Assembly: GCF_000512565.2 (NCBI RefSeq)
Contig: NC_089308.1
Span: 1,689,001 to 1,753,000, forward strand
Direction of reading: 5' to 3'
DNA from: Kwoniella dejecticola CBS 10117
Lineage: Eukaryota > Basidiomycota > Tremellomycetes > Tremellales > Cryptococcaceae
DNA: 64,000 nt
The notes under the pieces were generated by a model. It saw only the letters and a program-made list of their open reading frames with translations, made no database searches and was not told where the DNA came from. This document shows positions 24,879-36,868 of this stretch, in pieces. Position 1 is the stretch's first letter, and each line of letters opens with the position of its first letter. The position numbers and the translations under genes were made by a program.

Positions 24879-25986
24879 ATGTCGACACCACTCATCATAA
24901 CGCCATCCGATCCAATCATTGCCCATCCGGACACCGTGATCCTCGACGCATCCTGGCTGTACGAGCCTGATCCTCCCACAAGAGATGCTTATGAAGAGTT
25001 CCTTGCCGGTCCAAGATACCCCAGTGCCCGTTTCTGGTCTTTGGACGAGGTCTCTGAACCCCACGAACAAGGCTTCCCGCTGATGCTACCATCTCCTGAA
25101 CGATTTGCCAAATTTGCTGGGGATCATGGTGTCACCAAAAGTTCTCATGTCGTCATCTACGATAGTGAGGGAGTCTTTTCCGCGCCAAGGACAGCTTGGA
25201 CTTTCAAGGTGAGTCTGCGACGACTTCTGGCGGCTGCTAAGTCTTCTGTAGGTTTACGGCCACGAGAAAGTGTCTGTAATTGACGGTGGGCTGCCTCGTG
25301 CGAGATCCGAAGGAGTCAAGCTGGAGACTGGACTCCCTCGACAGTTTGAGGTGAGTCTTCTCGTTACAAACACCGCTAACTAGCAGACGACGATTTATCC
25401 TACGCCTTCAGTCGTCCCAGGATCAGTCGTTGGTGAGTGCATTCGTGTCTTGTGCGATTGAAGAAACATTCATATTGACAAACGCTGCAGAGTTCGACGA
25501 GATCGCCCAGATTGCCGCAAGATCAACAATCTTGGCAGACGACACCGTTTTGATTGATGCTCGTCCAGCCACGTCTTACGAGGGTGGTCATATCCCGACA
25601 TCGTTGTCGTTTGACTTCCCATCTGCACTGCTGCGAGACCCTTCTGGATTTACCCATTTGCGAGAACCGAAAGACCTCAGAGCGTTGTTTGAGGAGAAAG
25701 TGGGAGTTGAAGCTGCCGCAAGAGCTCTTTCTGGTAAAGTCAGCGTGGTTCACAGTGAGTATATCCTTAATTGATTGTTGCTGACTCCTCAGCATGTGGT
25801 GGTGGACTTTCAGCTGCCATTAATTGGCTTCACTTTCAGTCTTTAGGGGTGTCGTCGAGATTGTACGATGAAGTAAGTTCGGCTTGCAGCCCGCCATCTC
25901 TCCCTTGCTTACGATGAGCTCAGTCATGGAGCGGGTATTCTGCTCGAAAAGATACCGTTCGGAAAACCGGTCCAGACCCTTTGTAG
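24879..25986 (+). CDS. Two-domain rhodanese: thiosulfate/3-mercaptopyruvate sulfurtransferase
   Basis: Exons 24879-25208, 25252-25350, 25387-25432, 25491-25754, 25793-25872 and 25924-25986 sum to 882 bases and 293 residues, the normal size of eukaryotic mercaptopyruvate/thiosulfate sulfurtransferases. The first, inactive rhodanese domain has DTVILDASWLYEPDPPTRDA and HVVIYDSEGVFSAPRTAWTF. The second has DTVLIDARPATSYEGGHIPT and the active loop VVHTCGGGLSAAINWL, whose cysteine would carry the persulfide; many relatives have CGSGVTA here. The closing YDESWSGYSARKDT matches the W-x-E/S-W family end. It transfers sulfur from mercaptopyruvate or thiosulfate to acceptors. No presequence is obvious. 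It ends 27 bases from the next gene, tail to tail. Confidence 0.9.
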
Positions 25987-26013
25987 ACTGGCCATGCATC
26001 AATATCTGTCTGC

Positions 26014-26473
26014 TTAATCCTGATCTGTCGTTTGCGCTTCCCAAAGTCCAGTAATCTGTGTCTTTCCTCCTCTGTGTTCCACCCTGACGATGGTGGTCGC
26101 ACTCTGTCGGAGGACTGCTTTGTCGACCTTGCCTTTTGTATCGTAGATCGTATATTGACCCACAACTCTGGTGGTTCCAGCTTCATTGGTTGAAACGATG
26201 TTGAGGTCTCGAATCTCGACTACAGATGCAGTAAAAGAAGCTCGAAATCCCGTTGTGATGAGGTCGATGAATTCTGAGGTAGTCAAGGAGTTACCGTTGA
26301 TACTACAGCATGTCATGTTAGCGGCCATTCCCCATGAAGCTATGCACGTACTTGATTTCCGCATCACCGCTCAGCTCGCGAGATAGCGTTGAGATAGCCT
26401 CCTCGTCGTCTCCCTGGAATAGCGTTCGACGGAAAAAGGAATCCACAAAGCTTGCGACAGGAAGTCTAGACAT
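26014..26473 (-). CDS. Small NTF2-like (SnoaL-type) protein
   Basis: This two-exon gene begins at ATG 26473 (MSRLPVASFVDSFFRRTLFQ) and, after an intron with a GTACGT donor, continues INGNSLTTSEFIDLITTGFR, IVSTNEAGTTRVVGQYTIYD and TKGKVDKAVLRQSATTIVRV to the stop at 26014. The length of about 136 residues and the alternation of an N-terminal helix pair with curved strands fit the NTF2-like/SnoaL fold, which serves as a binding pocket or small enzyme scaffold. I see no catalytic residues that fix a function. Confidence 0.65.
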
Positions 26474-26924
26474 TCTATCACTATGGATGTTTGACGTACC
26501 GTATCCTTACACAGTATCAGCTCATTGAGGTGTTATATTCACAACAGTCAATTGTCACCATACTGCCCGTCAGCACGCATGGGTGCTGCTTTTAGTGAAA
26601 TCTTTCGGAAGGCCGACGACCGCAGTGATAGCGCGATATTTGACCATCCGTCGCAATGAACCGTCCCCTGGCCACTTACTTGAAGAAGGATGGCCCATTG
26701 ACCTCTCCTTTCTCGGTCAAGTACTTTCACGCCTTAGCAGTGATGAGTCAAATTTCGATCATGAGCAAGATGCTTGATCCTGGAAGAAATGCACCCGGCT
26801 TAATGGTTTTATATATACCTCCACAGGAGCCAAAGCGGGTCACGTGAGCTGAGTCGAAGTGAAAACAACCAACAATCGCTTCTCCTCATCCTCATCATGA
26901 TTTATTCCATCGACAAATGGGACT
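26474..26924. promoter_or_regulatory. Divergent region, NTF2-like / Zn2Cys6 gene
   Basis: This 451-base gap lies between divergent starts. A TATATATA tract at about 26811-26818 lies about 110 bp before the regulator ATG. No protein was recognised. Confidence 0.4.
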
Positions 26925-29154
26925 ATGACCGAGCTGGAAGACTATAGACCCAAGTTCACTCGCAGCAGGACTGGTGAGGGCACTCAATGACTTCTATCTC
27001 GGTACTTCGATCTGACTGTTGACTTGCGAAACAGGGTGCCTGAGGTGTCGAAAGGGCAAACACAAGTGAGTCGTCCGTGTCTTGTATAACAGAGACAACG
27101 CTTAATGCGTCATGCTTGATCAGATGTGATGAGGAGAAGCCGACATGTAGAAGATGCCATAATGTATCGAAGGAGGTAAATTTGCTTGGCTCTGGCTACT
27201 TGCGCTTCGATATGGTAGCTCATCGTAACGCAGTGCGTCTATCCCCCCGAACCCCCGCCTAGATCTACCGTTCGCGCCCCGAAAAAAAAGAGACCGAAGC
27301 CAAATGCAGAGAGCATCGAAGAGCTGGTACGGCCAGAGAGCGGCAGTAGGGATGCATGTGATACGATAAGTTTAGGCAATAACGGAGGCTCAAATGGGAT
27401 GATGCCGTTCTACTTGACACCAAGCGACTATCTGACGTTGTCGTTTCCGGATGCGCAAGAACGGGATTTGGTGCGTCACTTTCATCATCTACCCAGTAGG
27501 AATCATAACTTATCGCTGACAGTAACCAGATGAGGCACCTCTTGTACTTTGGTGAGCCCTGCAACCCATCTGCTCGACCTGCTCCTGACCTCCGTTTTAG
27601 GCAACGTCGTCATGTACTCTGTACCCGTTCAGAACGAACCAATCCAATTCCTGCACCTCGCTAAATGCCTTCAGCACTCGCGTGGCTTCTCTCTCGAATC
27701 AGACGCCCTACTACTCTCCCTTATCTCAATTGCAGCCGGTCACAAATCATCTCTCATTGCCCAACAAGAAAAGAAGTACTCGGACAAATATCCTCCCATA
27801 CGGTGGGATGTTTTATCGGAGTCAAACGGTCATGCAAATCTCCAGCATTCAGTCGGCGCCTCTCAGTCAGCACAAAGAATGATCAGTGACCATTTCTCGA
27901 CTACGTCCCTCAGTATCTGCCAGACCGCGGTCGCATTTAGAGCGAGTGGAAGCGGACTCACCACGGAAATGTCGAATCTCCTCCTCACCAGTGCTTTGGC
28001 AATAATCATCGCTCAATGTTTGAATGCTGGGCGACTGTGGAAGCAGGCCTTTGAAACTGCTTGTGACTTGATAGAATTGCGAGGAGGACCGGCGCAGATG
28101 TTGGAGCAGGCCAAGGCGACCTCTGAATCGGAAATGGTGCGGATACGGCTGCTGCTGGAGAATTTCGTGGTGGTGGATGTCTGTCAATGTTTAGCAAGTG
28201 GATTGGCGCCGAGACTGATGCGGGAGCCATTCGCTCTTTGGTGGTGAGTTCCTATCCGATTTGGGGTATATGTCCACTGACGAGGTGGAAATCATAGGTA
28301 CGATTATGTCAGTAATGACGCTGATACTGTCCATAATTCGTATGGCGTTGATAGAGCAATAGTCGAAGTGGTGAGTCGTGGTCTACGGTTACGTGTACTA
28401 TCTCCAAGCCCGCTGATGTGTTGATGCAGGCCAACAGAGTCAATATCCTTGTTCACGAAAGCTTTGTTCTTGACTCGATGTTAGATAAGGGCTATCTAGA
28501 TACACATAATCAGAAGGTCGAAAACGTTCTGCAAGAATTACACATATGGGAGACGAGTTTCTCGCAACAATCCGACAGGAATCTTAGGGTGTTATATGGC
28601 AATAGGGTGATGGTCAATATGCTGAAGGTGAGTCGCCAATTTTTTTTTGAATCCCAGACTTACGATCTTGTCGAGCTGACGTCTACTTTGATCCAGGTTG
28701 TCGTGAACGTCGACCTCTTGAAGAAGAGTCACTCGGACCTTGCTGTACAAGAAGCCGCTTGGGCTGCCATGACGGCATTCGAAGAGGGGAAGCAGCTTGA
28801 TCACGGAGTCGGTTTATTACTGGCGGCAATCATCACCGGTGAGTAGATCGGGGATCTGTTACTGAGTCCCGTGCACACTCTCACATCGATTGCTCATTGC
28901 GTGGCTCTGCCAGGTTCTGTCTTGCAAGAGGAGACTAAAAGAGCACAAGCTAGAGGAGTCATTACTAGGTTGAGAGCTACAGCGGACTATGCGTATGATG
29001 TGGATGAAGCAGCGGCGATGTTGGACAAGGTGAGAATTTAGAGCATCTCATCACGATAATTGCTGACCTGATGCAGGTCTACCGCTTGCGCGATGAGGGG
29101 ATTGTGGACCCCTCGTGGAGATTGGGAACGAATTCAGGATTGCTTGTCTTCTAG
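26925..29154 (+). CDS. Zn2Cys6 transcription factor
   Basis: The start ATG at 26925 gives MTELEDYRPKFTRSRTG. Three short exons build the zinc cluster CLRCRKGKHKC, DEEKPTCRRC, HNVSKEC with spacing CX2CX6CX6CX2CX6C; introns fall inside it. A basic patch (RAPKKKRPKPN) is a likely nuclear signal. The rest, from MRHLLYFGNVVMYSVPVQNE, is the C-terminal regulatory region of the type seen in many basidiomycete and ascomycete regulators (fungal_trans_2-like), with ACDLIELRGGPAQMLEQAKA as the characteristic segment. The gene ends GLLVF at 29154. Targets are unknown; neighbours are an NTF2-like gene and a convergent glycosyltransferase. Confidence 0.85.
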
Positions 29155-29264
29155 ATGTATTCTACGCCCTGTTGTACACTGTTGTATCTCAGAAACGAAA
29201 CCCTGTGTGATCCGCATGCAGACTGAGGCTCACGACTAATATTTTGTTCATAAACTCTTCTTGA

Positions 29265-30788
29265 CTAAGGACCGAGTTCCATGGACAGCTCCGCCAACTT
29301 CTCCAGATCCCTTTCTAATTCGGGTATATCCTGACCTTGACAAGCTACCAGTATCCTCTGTCCCGCCGGGTGGTGGAGTCGAGCATGCATTGCCAATTCG
29401 TCGGCGGCACTATATTGATGATTGAGAGGGATGAGCACGGGGAAAATAGGATTGTCGAAATAACTCACGCATGACAGGCATCTATCCGGAATGTCTTCCA
29501 GGCTAAATTGGTATCGAGACTGTGACGTATTTTCGCCGAGTTCTCTGGATGCGGCTTGAGGAAGGTCCATTGATTTGGCATCACGTAGAATTCCATCCCA
29601 GATAGGTACATGGAAGCGGCACAAGCAGCTCGATTGAACCCAGGACCCTTTGTGATCGAGAGGGTAAGCGACCAAGCAGAATAACGCATGTTGAGCACAC
29701 TCACAGCAAATCTCTCATCACACCAGAACGAGGCATCCTGCTTGAAGATCCCGTAGATCTCATAGCCAAGCTCGTACTCCTCCACAATATAAGGTGATTC
29801 ATCCTCTCTAGTGCTCATGAATTGTTCGTAATCCGTAGCGTGGGACAGAACGGGGGTTGTGCTTTCGAACGCGTCTAGAGTCATTGTGTAGTATTGTTGT
29901 ACCAAGTCCTGGAAGAAAGCACTTAGCATCTTGAGGAGATCTCATATCATGTCCAACGTACCTGCTTGTCCTTGGGACATACCCCTTCACCCATACCCTG
30001 GACCCATTCGAATGGTGGGATCACTAAAGCCGCTTTCCCTTGATCCAATCTCTGCACTAATTCCTTATCACCACTTCTCCTGAGCTTTTTGAACCCAGCT
30101 TGATAGTCCGTACACGGCTCAAAGTCTATATCCCACATCATCACCCATTCTGTAGTAGCGAATGCTCGAGCGACGTTCCTCCAGGTATTGTGCAACAGCG
30201 GTCGATCGGACGTGACAAGGTGGATATCGGCGTAGTCAGATAAGGAGGGTTTGGTACGGATCAATTCGGTCAACTCTTCGAACTGCCATGCAGCTTCGGA
30301 GTCTTCTGGATCAATGTAGATCGCGACAGATATGGGTCCTGCGGCACATGCAGTGACACGTCAGTCAGCCGCTTGGCTTTCAAAGTGAACGTGACAGGAT
30401 TGTGAAGCGATTACTCACCTCGCTTCAGCTCAGCGAGCTCCACCAGCCTATCTATCCTGTCACAAGTAGTCCAGGTTGTCAATGTTACGACGCTCCTGCT
30501 AAATCTAGAACTCTTGCGATGAAAGTAGGGCACGACCTTGACCCCATACGGGCTCGATGGCCACGCCTTTGATAGCAGAGCGCTCGAGAAGCGGTCTAGG
30601 TTTGTATATTGGTTGAACAGAGTCGTGATATTGATAAACTGTATTCCATTCTCGCTGTAAGTGTAAGGTCGCAAGCGATAGTGATCTGACGAAGGGAAGA
30701 GCGATATTGCTTGAGGATATCGCGTGAGAACGATGGCGAGTAGTCCAAACAGACCAAGAATCAGATATCGCCTGGTCGTGTAGTGCAT
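29265..30788 (-). CDS. GT49-family (LARGE-like) glycosyltransferase, type II membrane protein
   Basis: From ATG 30788 the protein starts MHYTTRRYLILGLFGLLAIV, a short basic tail and one membrane anchor, as expected for a Golgi type II enzyme. The lumenal part has RSVVTLTTWTTCDRIDRLVE, SVAIYIDPEDSEAAWQF and the DxD metal site WVMMWDIDFEPCTDYQ. Later exons give IPPFEWVQGMGEGVCPKDK, YELGYEIYGIFKQDASFWCD, ERFA-PGFNRAACAASMYLSG and RIDACH, which are typical of the Glyco_transf_49 domain found in animal LARGE/B4GAT1 and in fungi. It probably adds glucuronate or a related sugar to a cell-surface glycan; the acceptor is unknown. The gene has five or more exons and converges with the regulator 110 bases away. 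Confidence 0.87.
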
Positions 30789-31531
30789 GTCGAGGGTGAA
30801 GATCGGATGGAACGATTTGAATGAGGAAAATGACTAGCTGTGCGGTACACGACAGAAATAATGCTTTGTCGATACACGCGACATCTTGAATGCGTTACTC
30901 GTATTGATAGGAGAAGTGATCAGCAGCATCTTGCTTGGACCTAGACCACCGGAGGAGTTGCACATAAGGTTAGAGTGGATCAACATATTGAGGGAGATCA
31001 CACGCGTAGAAAGGGAGAATAGCAGAGGAGACAACGGTTTGCACTCCTCGCGACATTCCGTGAGTATGCCGTAATGTACCCATTTACACCCTAGGTGATT
31101 CCGTGTTGACTCTTGGGGAACATTTCTTGAGTACGAGCATTCACCTGGACGAGCTGATGATACCGGAGTGAGCTTAGATATATGGCTATGATCCATGTTA
31201 TGGATAATCCGGTAGAAGCATGACTCCAGCGCGGACGAGCGCGAGGTCAGGGTGCTCAGCTGCCAGGAAGAGAAAAAATGCGTCACATTCGGATACTAGG
31301 CTGATAATACATCCATCACTGGCAACAGGATATACGACACGCGATTCGGACCGGCTCAATATTACCTCTTGGACTTGATTCACTTTCATCGTGTGCATAC
31401 GGCTTGAAATGACTACATGTATCTACCAGTCCATATCGTAGAACACTGCAGACTTCAATCTGACAGTCTGAGACGTGGCCTATGGGTCTGACTTTTCCAA
31501 TCTAGCGCCGTAATAATGAAGGGTAGATTCC
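30789..31531. other. Intergenic between GT49 gene and MFSD1-like gene
   Basis: This 743-base stretch holds the GT49 promoter and the 3' end region of the next minus-strand gene. A 150-codon minus-strand frame (30834-31286) has no family signature, poor codon use and no splice continuity, so I do not call it a gene. Confidence 0.5.
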
Positions 31532-33611
31532 TCAAGTGCCGAGGGAGTAGGTGATGTACACGACCCAAGCAACGATGACAAGACTGGTGAGCTGGGCAAG
31601 CACAGCGCAAGTAACTCTTCTGTCTACTAGCCAGCCTTTGTACTTTGTTTCAAGGTGATTCTCTTGGACCTTCTGCAGAAGCTCCACGCGTTTCTTCTCT
31701 GGCATTCTCAAGGAGTGTCCAAGCCACTTGCCGTCGATATAATCGTAAACTGGTCCGTAGCAGACTTGAAGACACTTGATAGCGATGGCCAGGTACATGA
31801 CGTTGTCGTATGATCCATTGGCAGTGCGATCTTGAATAGCACCACCTGCTACGTCCAGTACAATCGAGTTGGCGTTGGCAAACGCCTTCCAGATCCCGAA
31901 AGCAGTACCGAGAAGCTCGTCGTTTCCAACCAGGATAGGGATGGAAGCGATGAAGACAATTGCATTGGTAGTCAATGCGAAAGAAGAGATGAGAATGGGG
32001 CACAATGGATGGACTTTCGTAAAGTTGATGAGGGAGAACACAATGATGTATAGGACGGCCGTAAATGACACTGTGAATGGAAATACTTTAGTAAGGATTG
32101 ACCATTTCTCCGTCTTCCGATCAGACAGCAGCAGCGACTTACCGAAAGGCATTCTCCAGCCGAAACGATCAAAAAACCACCCCGTGACGGGAGTCAGCAC
32201 GATAGGAATAACGCCTTGTAACGAGGTGTTATAACCTGCTGCCAGCTTCGACGTGCCTCGAGTGTAGGTTTGCATGTCGGCAAGGTTCGAGGTGTACAAG
32301 CTGATTGCAGCGTTTTGAAACATCTCTACATGAATGGGTTAGCAGCTCGAACTCATGCTCGTCAGGATTTTTTGAAGAGTCACGTACGGGTTCCACACAG
32401 AATCCAGAAGAATTTGGGCCTATGTGTATTAAGCCTCATCCGTTAACTAGGTAAATAGATCAGCTACAGAAGCTACTTACAGTTTCCAGAGCGTTGCCAA
32501 GCTAAACTTCCGTTTCGCCCAGCCCTCCTGAACTCTAGCCTCTTTGCCCAGCAGTGGTCGGTAGGCATTGGGAACAGTCCTTTCATACGCCCAGTACGCC
32601 AGCACGAGCATCATGTTGATAGCGCAAACAATGGCTGGAATCCAGATAGCCCATCCCCAGAAGCCTTTGATGTCACTCATGGGGACAGCAGTAGCTTTAG
32701 ATACAACTGAAGTCACCCGGGACCAAGCAATATCGATAGCAAAGACCAGGGCCAGAGACGAGCCTTTGAACCAGTGGGCGTATAACTTGCTCTGGGTCGA
32801 CTCGATCACTGCGGTCGCACACATCTCATCAGGCCCGGTGCTGTGAATTCGACAATCACAGAGACGACTCACCAGTGGAGCCAAAGCCCATAATAATGAG
32901 GCCCGAGACCAGCATGCCATAATTATCGACATTTGTGGACTAAGTCGTGCGCACAGCGGATCAACACAGCCTGACAAATGGCACACATTCCATTAAAACT
33001 TACGATGGCAGCCACGAGAGCTCCTATGAGGATAAATACGCTGGATATGATAGCAGCGCTGTAAAGACGATGTCGCCTGTCAGCAATCTCGAAGTCGCAT
33101 ATAGACGTAAAGATATAAACTCACTAGGTCGCGCCCCAGTAATCCATCCCGATCCCACCAATGACGGGCAAAATGGTGTTGACGAGACTCGAAGCTGAAG
33201 CGATCGTGCCGTACTGAGCGTCTTTGTCAATACCCCATTAGCGGCAGCGACGATCACTGAGTTTGTCTGATCTTGGCAGAACTCACTTGTCAGACCCAGC
33301 TCCGTTTTGAAGGTAGATTTGAGCGGACTGCTAATACCTTGCATGAAGCTGGAGCCGGTCGCGAAGAAGAGGATCATACTGAAAGCGATCAAACGATATC
33401 GCAGGGGGATTGCGACTTGACGATCATGTGATTCAGGTAACACCGATTTGGCAGCTGGTTTCTCGGGCGGTGATACGAGAGTAGGTACTATCGGGCCAAC
33501 ATTCTCTGCAGGCTCTTTAGCCGATGCAATCGCGTTGATCTCCTCGTTGTCAGAAGCGGTCTCCAGATCTTCGGGTGATCTGAGCGACGTTGTTTCAGCT
33601 ATTCGAGACAT
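31532..33611 (-). CDS. MFS transporter, MFSD1-like
   Basis: This twelve-helix major facilitator protein starts at ATG 33611 with a long acidic, Ser/Pro-rich cytosolic tail (about 75 residues) before RYRLIAFSMILFFATGSSFM. The following exons give QGISSPLKSTFKTELGLT and DAQYGTIASAS, which match fungal homologues of the lysosomal dipeptide exporter MFSD1. The second half reads SLQGVIPIVLTPVTGWFFDR, FGWRMPF and TAFGIWKAFANANSIVLDVA. The C-terminus carries one more membrane segment (VLAQLTSLVIVAWVVYITYS). It has about eight exons. Vacuolar location and peptide transport are inferred from the animal relative only. Confidence 0.82.
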
Positions 33612-34568
33612 GGCTTCTAAATTCTGGGCATGGGGCGATCTATGAGCAAGTAGATGTTGGAAACATTGAGCAAGAAAAGAGGTATGTTAACGGAAGTCGA
33701 AGAATATATACAAGGACCTAGTGAGAAAAAATTCAATGTCTTGGTATCTTGGAACATAGCCATAAACGAGCGTTAACCCAACGTGGTCCGAGCAATGTTG
33801 CGCAGTCATTCTCTACCTTGTTTCGGTCTGTCTGAGCCGATGGTACAGAAGCAGTGCTGTTTTATCTGATAACGATCCTGGTGATACGGGAGACGAGAAG
33901 GCAAAGCACGTCGGAAGCAAAAAGTGAGTCGTGATTTTCGGCCCCGAATGCTCAGGGAAGTGATCGAAGCGGTTGTCAACGGGATCTCGGCAAGACTGCG
34001 AGGAGCCTTTTCGCTGGTACATGACAGGCGCAAAATCCCGTCAACTACGGAGAACCGGTACAGGCTGATCAAGAAAACGACTCGGTATCAAATGTCTTCG
34101 CGACAGCGGAACTTCGAGAATCGTGCTGAGAAGACCTTCGGCAATTTCATCGTTCTGGGGTATTTTAGCCGTTGATCATCCTCTTGGGTATCAGGAGGCG
34201 TTGTAGACCGACGTAGACAGATCGCCCAGGTATCGCAAACAGAAGACGGGCTTGAGTGCTCCGACGCCAAGTGTGAAGACGTCTGGCATAAAGAGATGGA
34301 TGTTTATACGATATCCACTACCTGTCATCTTAACGGTCTAATGATGTCTTTCAATATCTGCAGATGAGTCTTGATATAGACGCAAATCAATATAAGTCAA
34401 TGATACCCGTTCTTGCAAATACTTTCAACACGAGAGAAAGGACCAGTATATGTGGCTCAGTGAATCATGCATCGTGGATGATGCATCCACGGATGAGAAC
34501 TCAAGTCATTCGAGATCGGATTGGCCTCGACGCAGTATGGTTAATTGATCTTCGTACACTGGCCTAGC
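33612..34568. other. Intergenic between MFSD1-like and beta-lactamase-like genes
   Basis: Almost 1 kb without a supported gene. Frames such as 33924-34175 on the plus strand show no family signature. It should include the MFSD1-like promoter and the 3' UTR of the next minus-strand gene. Confidence 0.5.
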
Positions 34569-36070
34569 TCACTCGATCGAATTGTACAAAGCCTTCTCAT
34601 AATCTACGTAGACTTGGTACCACGGATCTGGAGTTCCGCACCTCAGTTGGGTCGCGCATATGCCCTGTGATACGAGAATTGCATCAGCTCGCATCAACAA
34701 TAAGGGTCGCGGACACGTACTGCTACACCAGTTGTCGGATCGATCCACCATTGAGTCCGACCAGTACCCGACCAGCACCCGCTACCAGCCTGCCTTCTAT
34801 CTGTCCATTTCTCCAAATTGATCATGCAAGCCACCGAGTGATTGACCGTATCTTCTGTCGGTATAGGATGGGCATAATTCGCCTCAGCCACAAAGTCGGC
34901 TAGTCTCCGGGATCCATCATACCCCTCGCCCGACGGTAATGACGGCTTAAACATCTCCATAAACATCTGCTCGGATAGTGACGCCTTCTCATTGTCTCTA
35001 AGGCATCCCCTGTTTCTAGGATCTGAGCGAAGTATTCCTCTCAAAATGGCCAAGTAATCCTTCTGAGTACCGTACAACCCAGCTCCACCCGATAGGAAAG
35101 TTACTTCCGCAGGAGTCTTTGGTCTTCTGAAACCGATTCCACCATCCCTTGGCACCTGGATCTTCCCCTCAGCATCACGAATAGACATTGGCATTTGGTG
35201 TTCCTGGACTTGCTTTGTCGGGTAGAAAGTCATTGATGTGACGTTGCAGGGCTGGAATATGTATTGCGCAAAGTAGTTTTCCAGATCTAAACCCGATGCA
35301 CGTTCCACTAGTACTCCAACCCAGTCTAGAGCGTTGCCGTACCGCCATGTCGTACCCGGCTCGTATATCAAGGGGGTAAGCAGACTTTCGATTGACGCTC
35401 CGGGCTCAAAGAGGGGGATCCGGGGTTTCTGTTCTATCCATTTATCTAGAATTCTCTCGCGGTGTGTGTATCCGGTCCCTACGAGAGAGAAGAGATAAGT
35501 AACGTTAGGTGTGGGTTTGCGAAAGCTTGACTTACCCGCAGAATGCGATAATAACATCCTCAATGTAATCTTATTTTTGGGTTTAGTCAATATCGGCGTG
35601 TCATTTGCGTTGTATCCTTCTATCAGGGGTAACGAAACGAGGTCCGGGAGGTATTTTGCGATTGTGTCCGGATTGTCGAGCGACAGAAGTCCACTGTCTA
35701 CCAGCTGGAGCGCTGCTATCTGGAAAGTGCATCTTCAGAGGACGATGCGGCGAGAGGAATGAAGGAACTTGCCGAAGTGATGAATTTGGTCATCGAGTAC
35801 AGGGCCATGGCTGTCATCATTGAGGTTGAGTCAGGGCGATGCCCACCGGGTTCAGGTGGATTCCGGGTGAGGGAGCTGCTCACTTGTGTCCTCGTCTATT
35901 TTCCCTCTACTGGGATCATCAAAATATACATCTCCATCCTGATTGAGATAGATCGGACCCTCCACGTTCGTCGCTCCATAGACCACAGCAGGTACCTGTC
36001 TTTTGGAGACTACCTCGTGCAGCAGCCTGTCTATTTTCTCCTTCGCTCCAGTCTTCAATTTTGGCACCAT
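34569..36070 (-). CDS. Beta-lactamase-fold serine hydrolase (EstB/LovD type)
   Basis: This is a class C beta-lactamase-like esterase or acyltransferase, not an antibiotic resistance enzyme. From ATG 36070 the first exon gives KIDRLLHEVVSKRQVPAVVY; exon 2, a short one, supplies the nucleophile motif ALYSMTKFITSA with SxxK at residues 68-71. Next come LQLVDSGLLSLDNPDTIAKY, TLRMLLSHSAG, then TWRYGNALDWVGVLVERASG, where YGN is the second active-site motif (YxN). The final intron (phase 0) leads to WYQVYVDYEKALYNSIE and TGA at 34569. Length is about 420 residues. No signal peptide was seen. Relatives hydrolyse esters or transfer acyl groups in secondary metabolism; the substrate is unknown. Confidence 0.87.
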
Positions 36071-36868
36071 GTTGACTCGACAAACTAGCGCTGACCGTGT
36101 GTTGTAGATTCGGACACCGGAAGTGATAGCGTGGTTCGGAATTTAGGACACTGTGTCAGAACAATGAGGGTCGGGAAGCGAGGGATTATGCAGACTGATA
36201 AGCCGTCTTCGAAGAAGTCCACCGATGCTTCAGGTGGATCATTTGCGAGGGTAGGGGAGCGAGTTGAGACTAGAATACTATTTCCAGTTCTTTGCGGATG
36301 TACCGAATCAAGTTGTAGATCACCTGATAAGCAAAGACCACATGATAAGCGATTGGGATCATCTAGCACCAGCCACGTGGAAGGGAAGCCTTTCCGGCGT
36401 CTACTTGATCTCAACAACCTTGCAAGTAAGCCAATCGGAAAGCAGGGATTGGATCCCAGTACACGTAAATTCCCTTAATTGGGGGATCTCTCTTCTATCG
36501 AAAGGCAGTCAAACTCATATCTTTCGACTGCGATCGATAAGAAACTACCCCGCATTGGAAATGAGCTGCTGACAGGGATATCTTGAGCATCTCATGAGTC
36601 CCTATCTAGACTCGCCGGTGTCTAGACCCATCCTTCTCAAGCATAACGCCTCGTGATCTGATGACAATAGAGCTGCACCGATACTGCGGGACCAGGAATC
36701 AGCAGGTAAGACAGAAGATAAGCAATCTTCCGGCGTATCATCGATAGCGAAGGCTGGCTCCGCGACCTCCACCGATCAGGGGATATACATAGATGACTTG
36801 CGACCAGCTTCCGGGAGAATAACCCAAACCTCCTCCCAGATCTGGCTGAAGACATTGTCACTTCAACG
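36071..36868. promoter_or_regulatory. Divergent region, beta-lactamase-like / Dal5-family transporter
   Basis: This 798-base region lies between divergent starts and should carry both promoters. Open frames here have no signatures. There is no CGG-N11-CCG element of the kind found in the right-hand cluster. Confidence 0.4.

Noticed and set aside
30834..31286. 150-codon minus-strand frame between the GT49 and MFSD1-like genes
   Set aside because: Ser/Cys-rich, no domain, no splice continuity and no codon bias like the neighbours.
34569..36070. Antibiotic-resistance beta-lactamase
   Set aside because: The SMTK and YGN motifs place it in the EstB/LovD esterase group that is common in fungi. 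There is no KTG motif context or secretion signal to suggest resistance.
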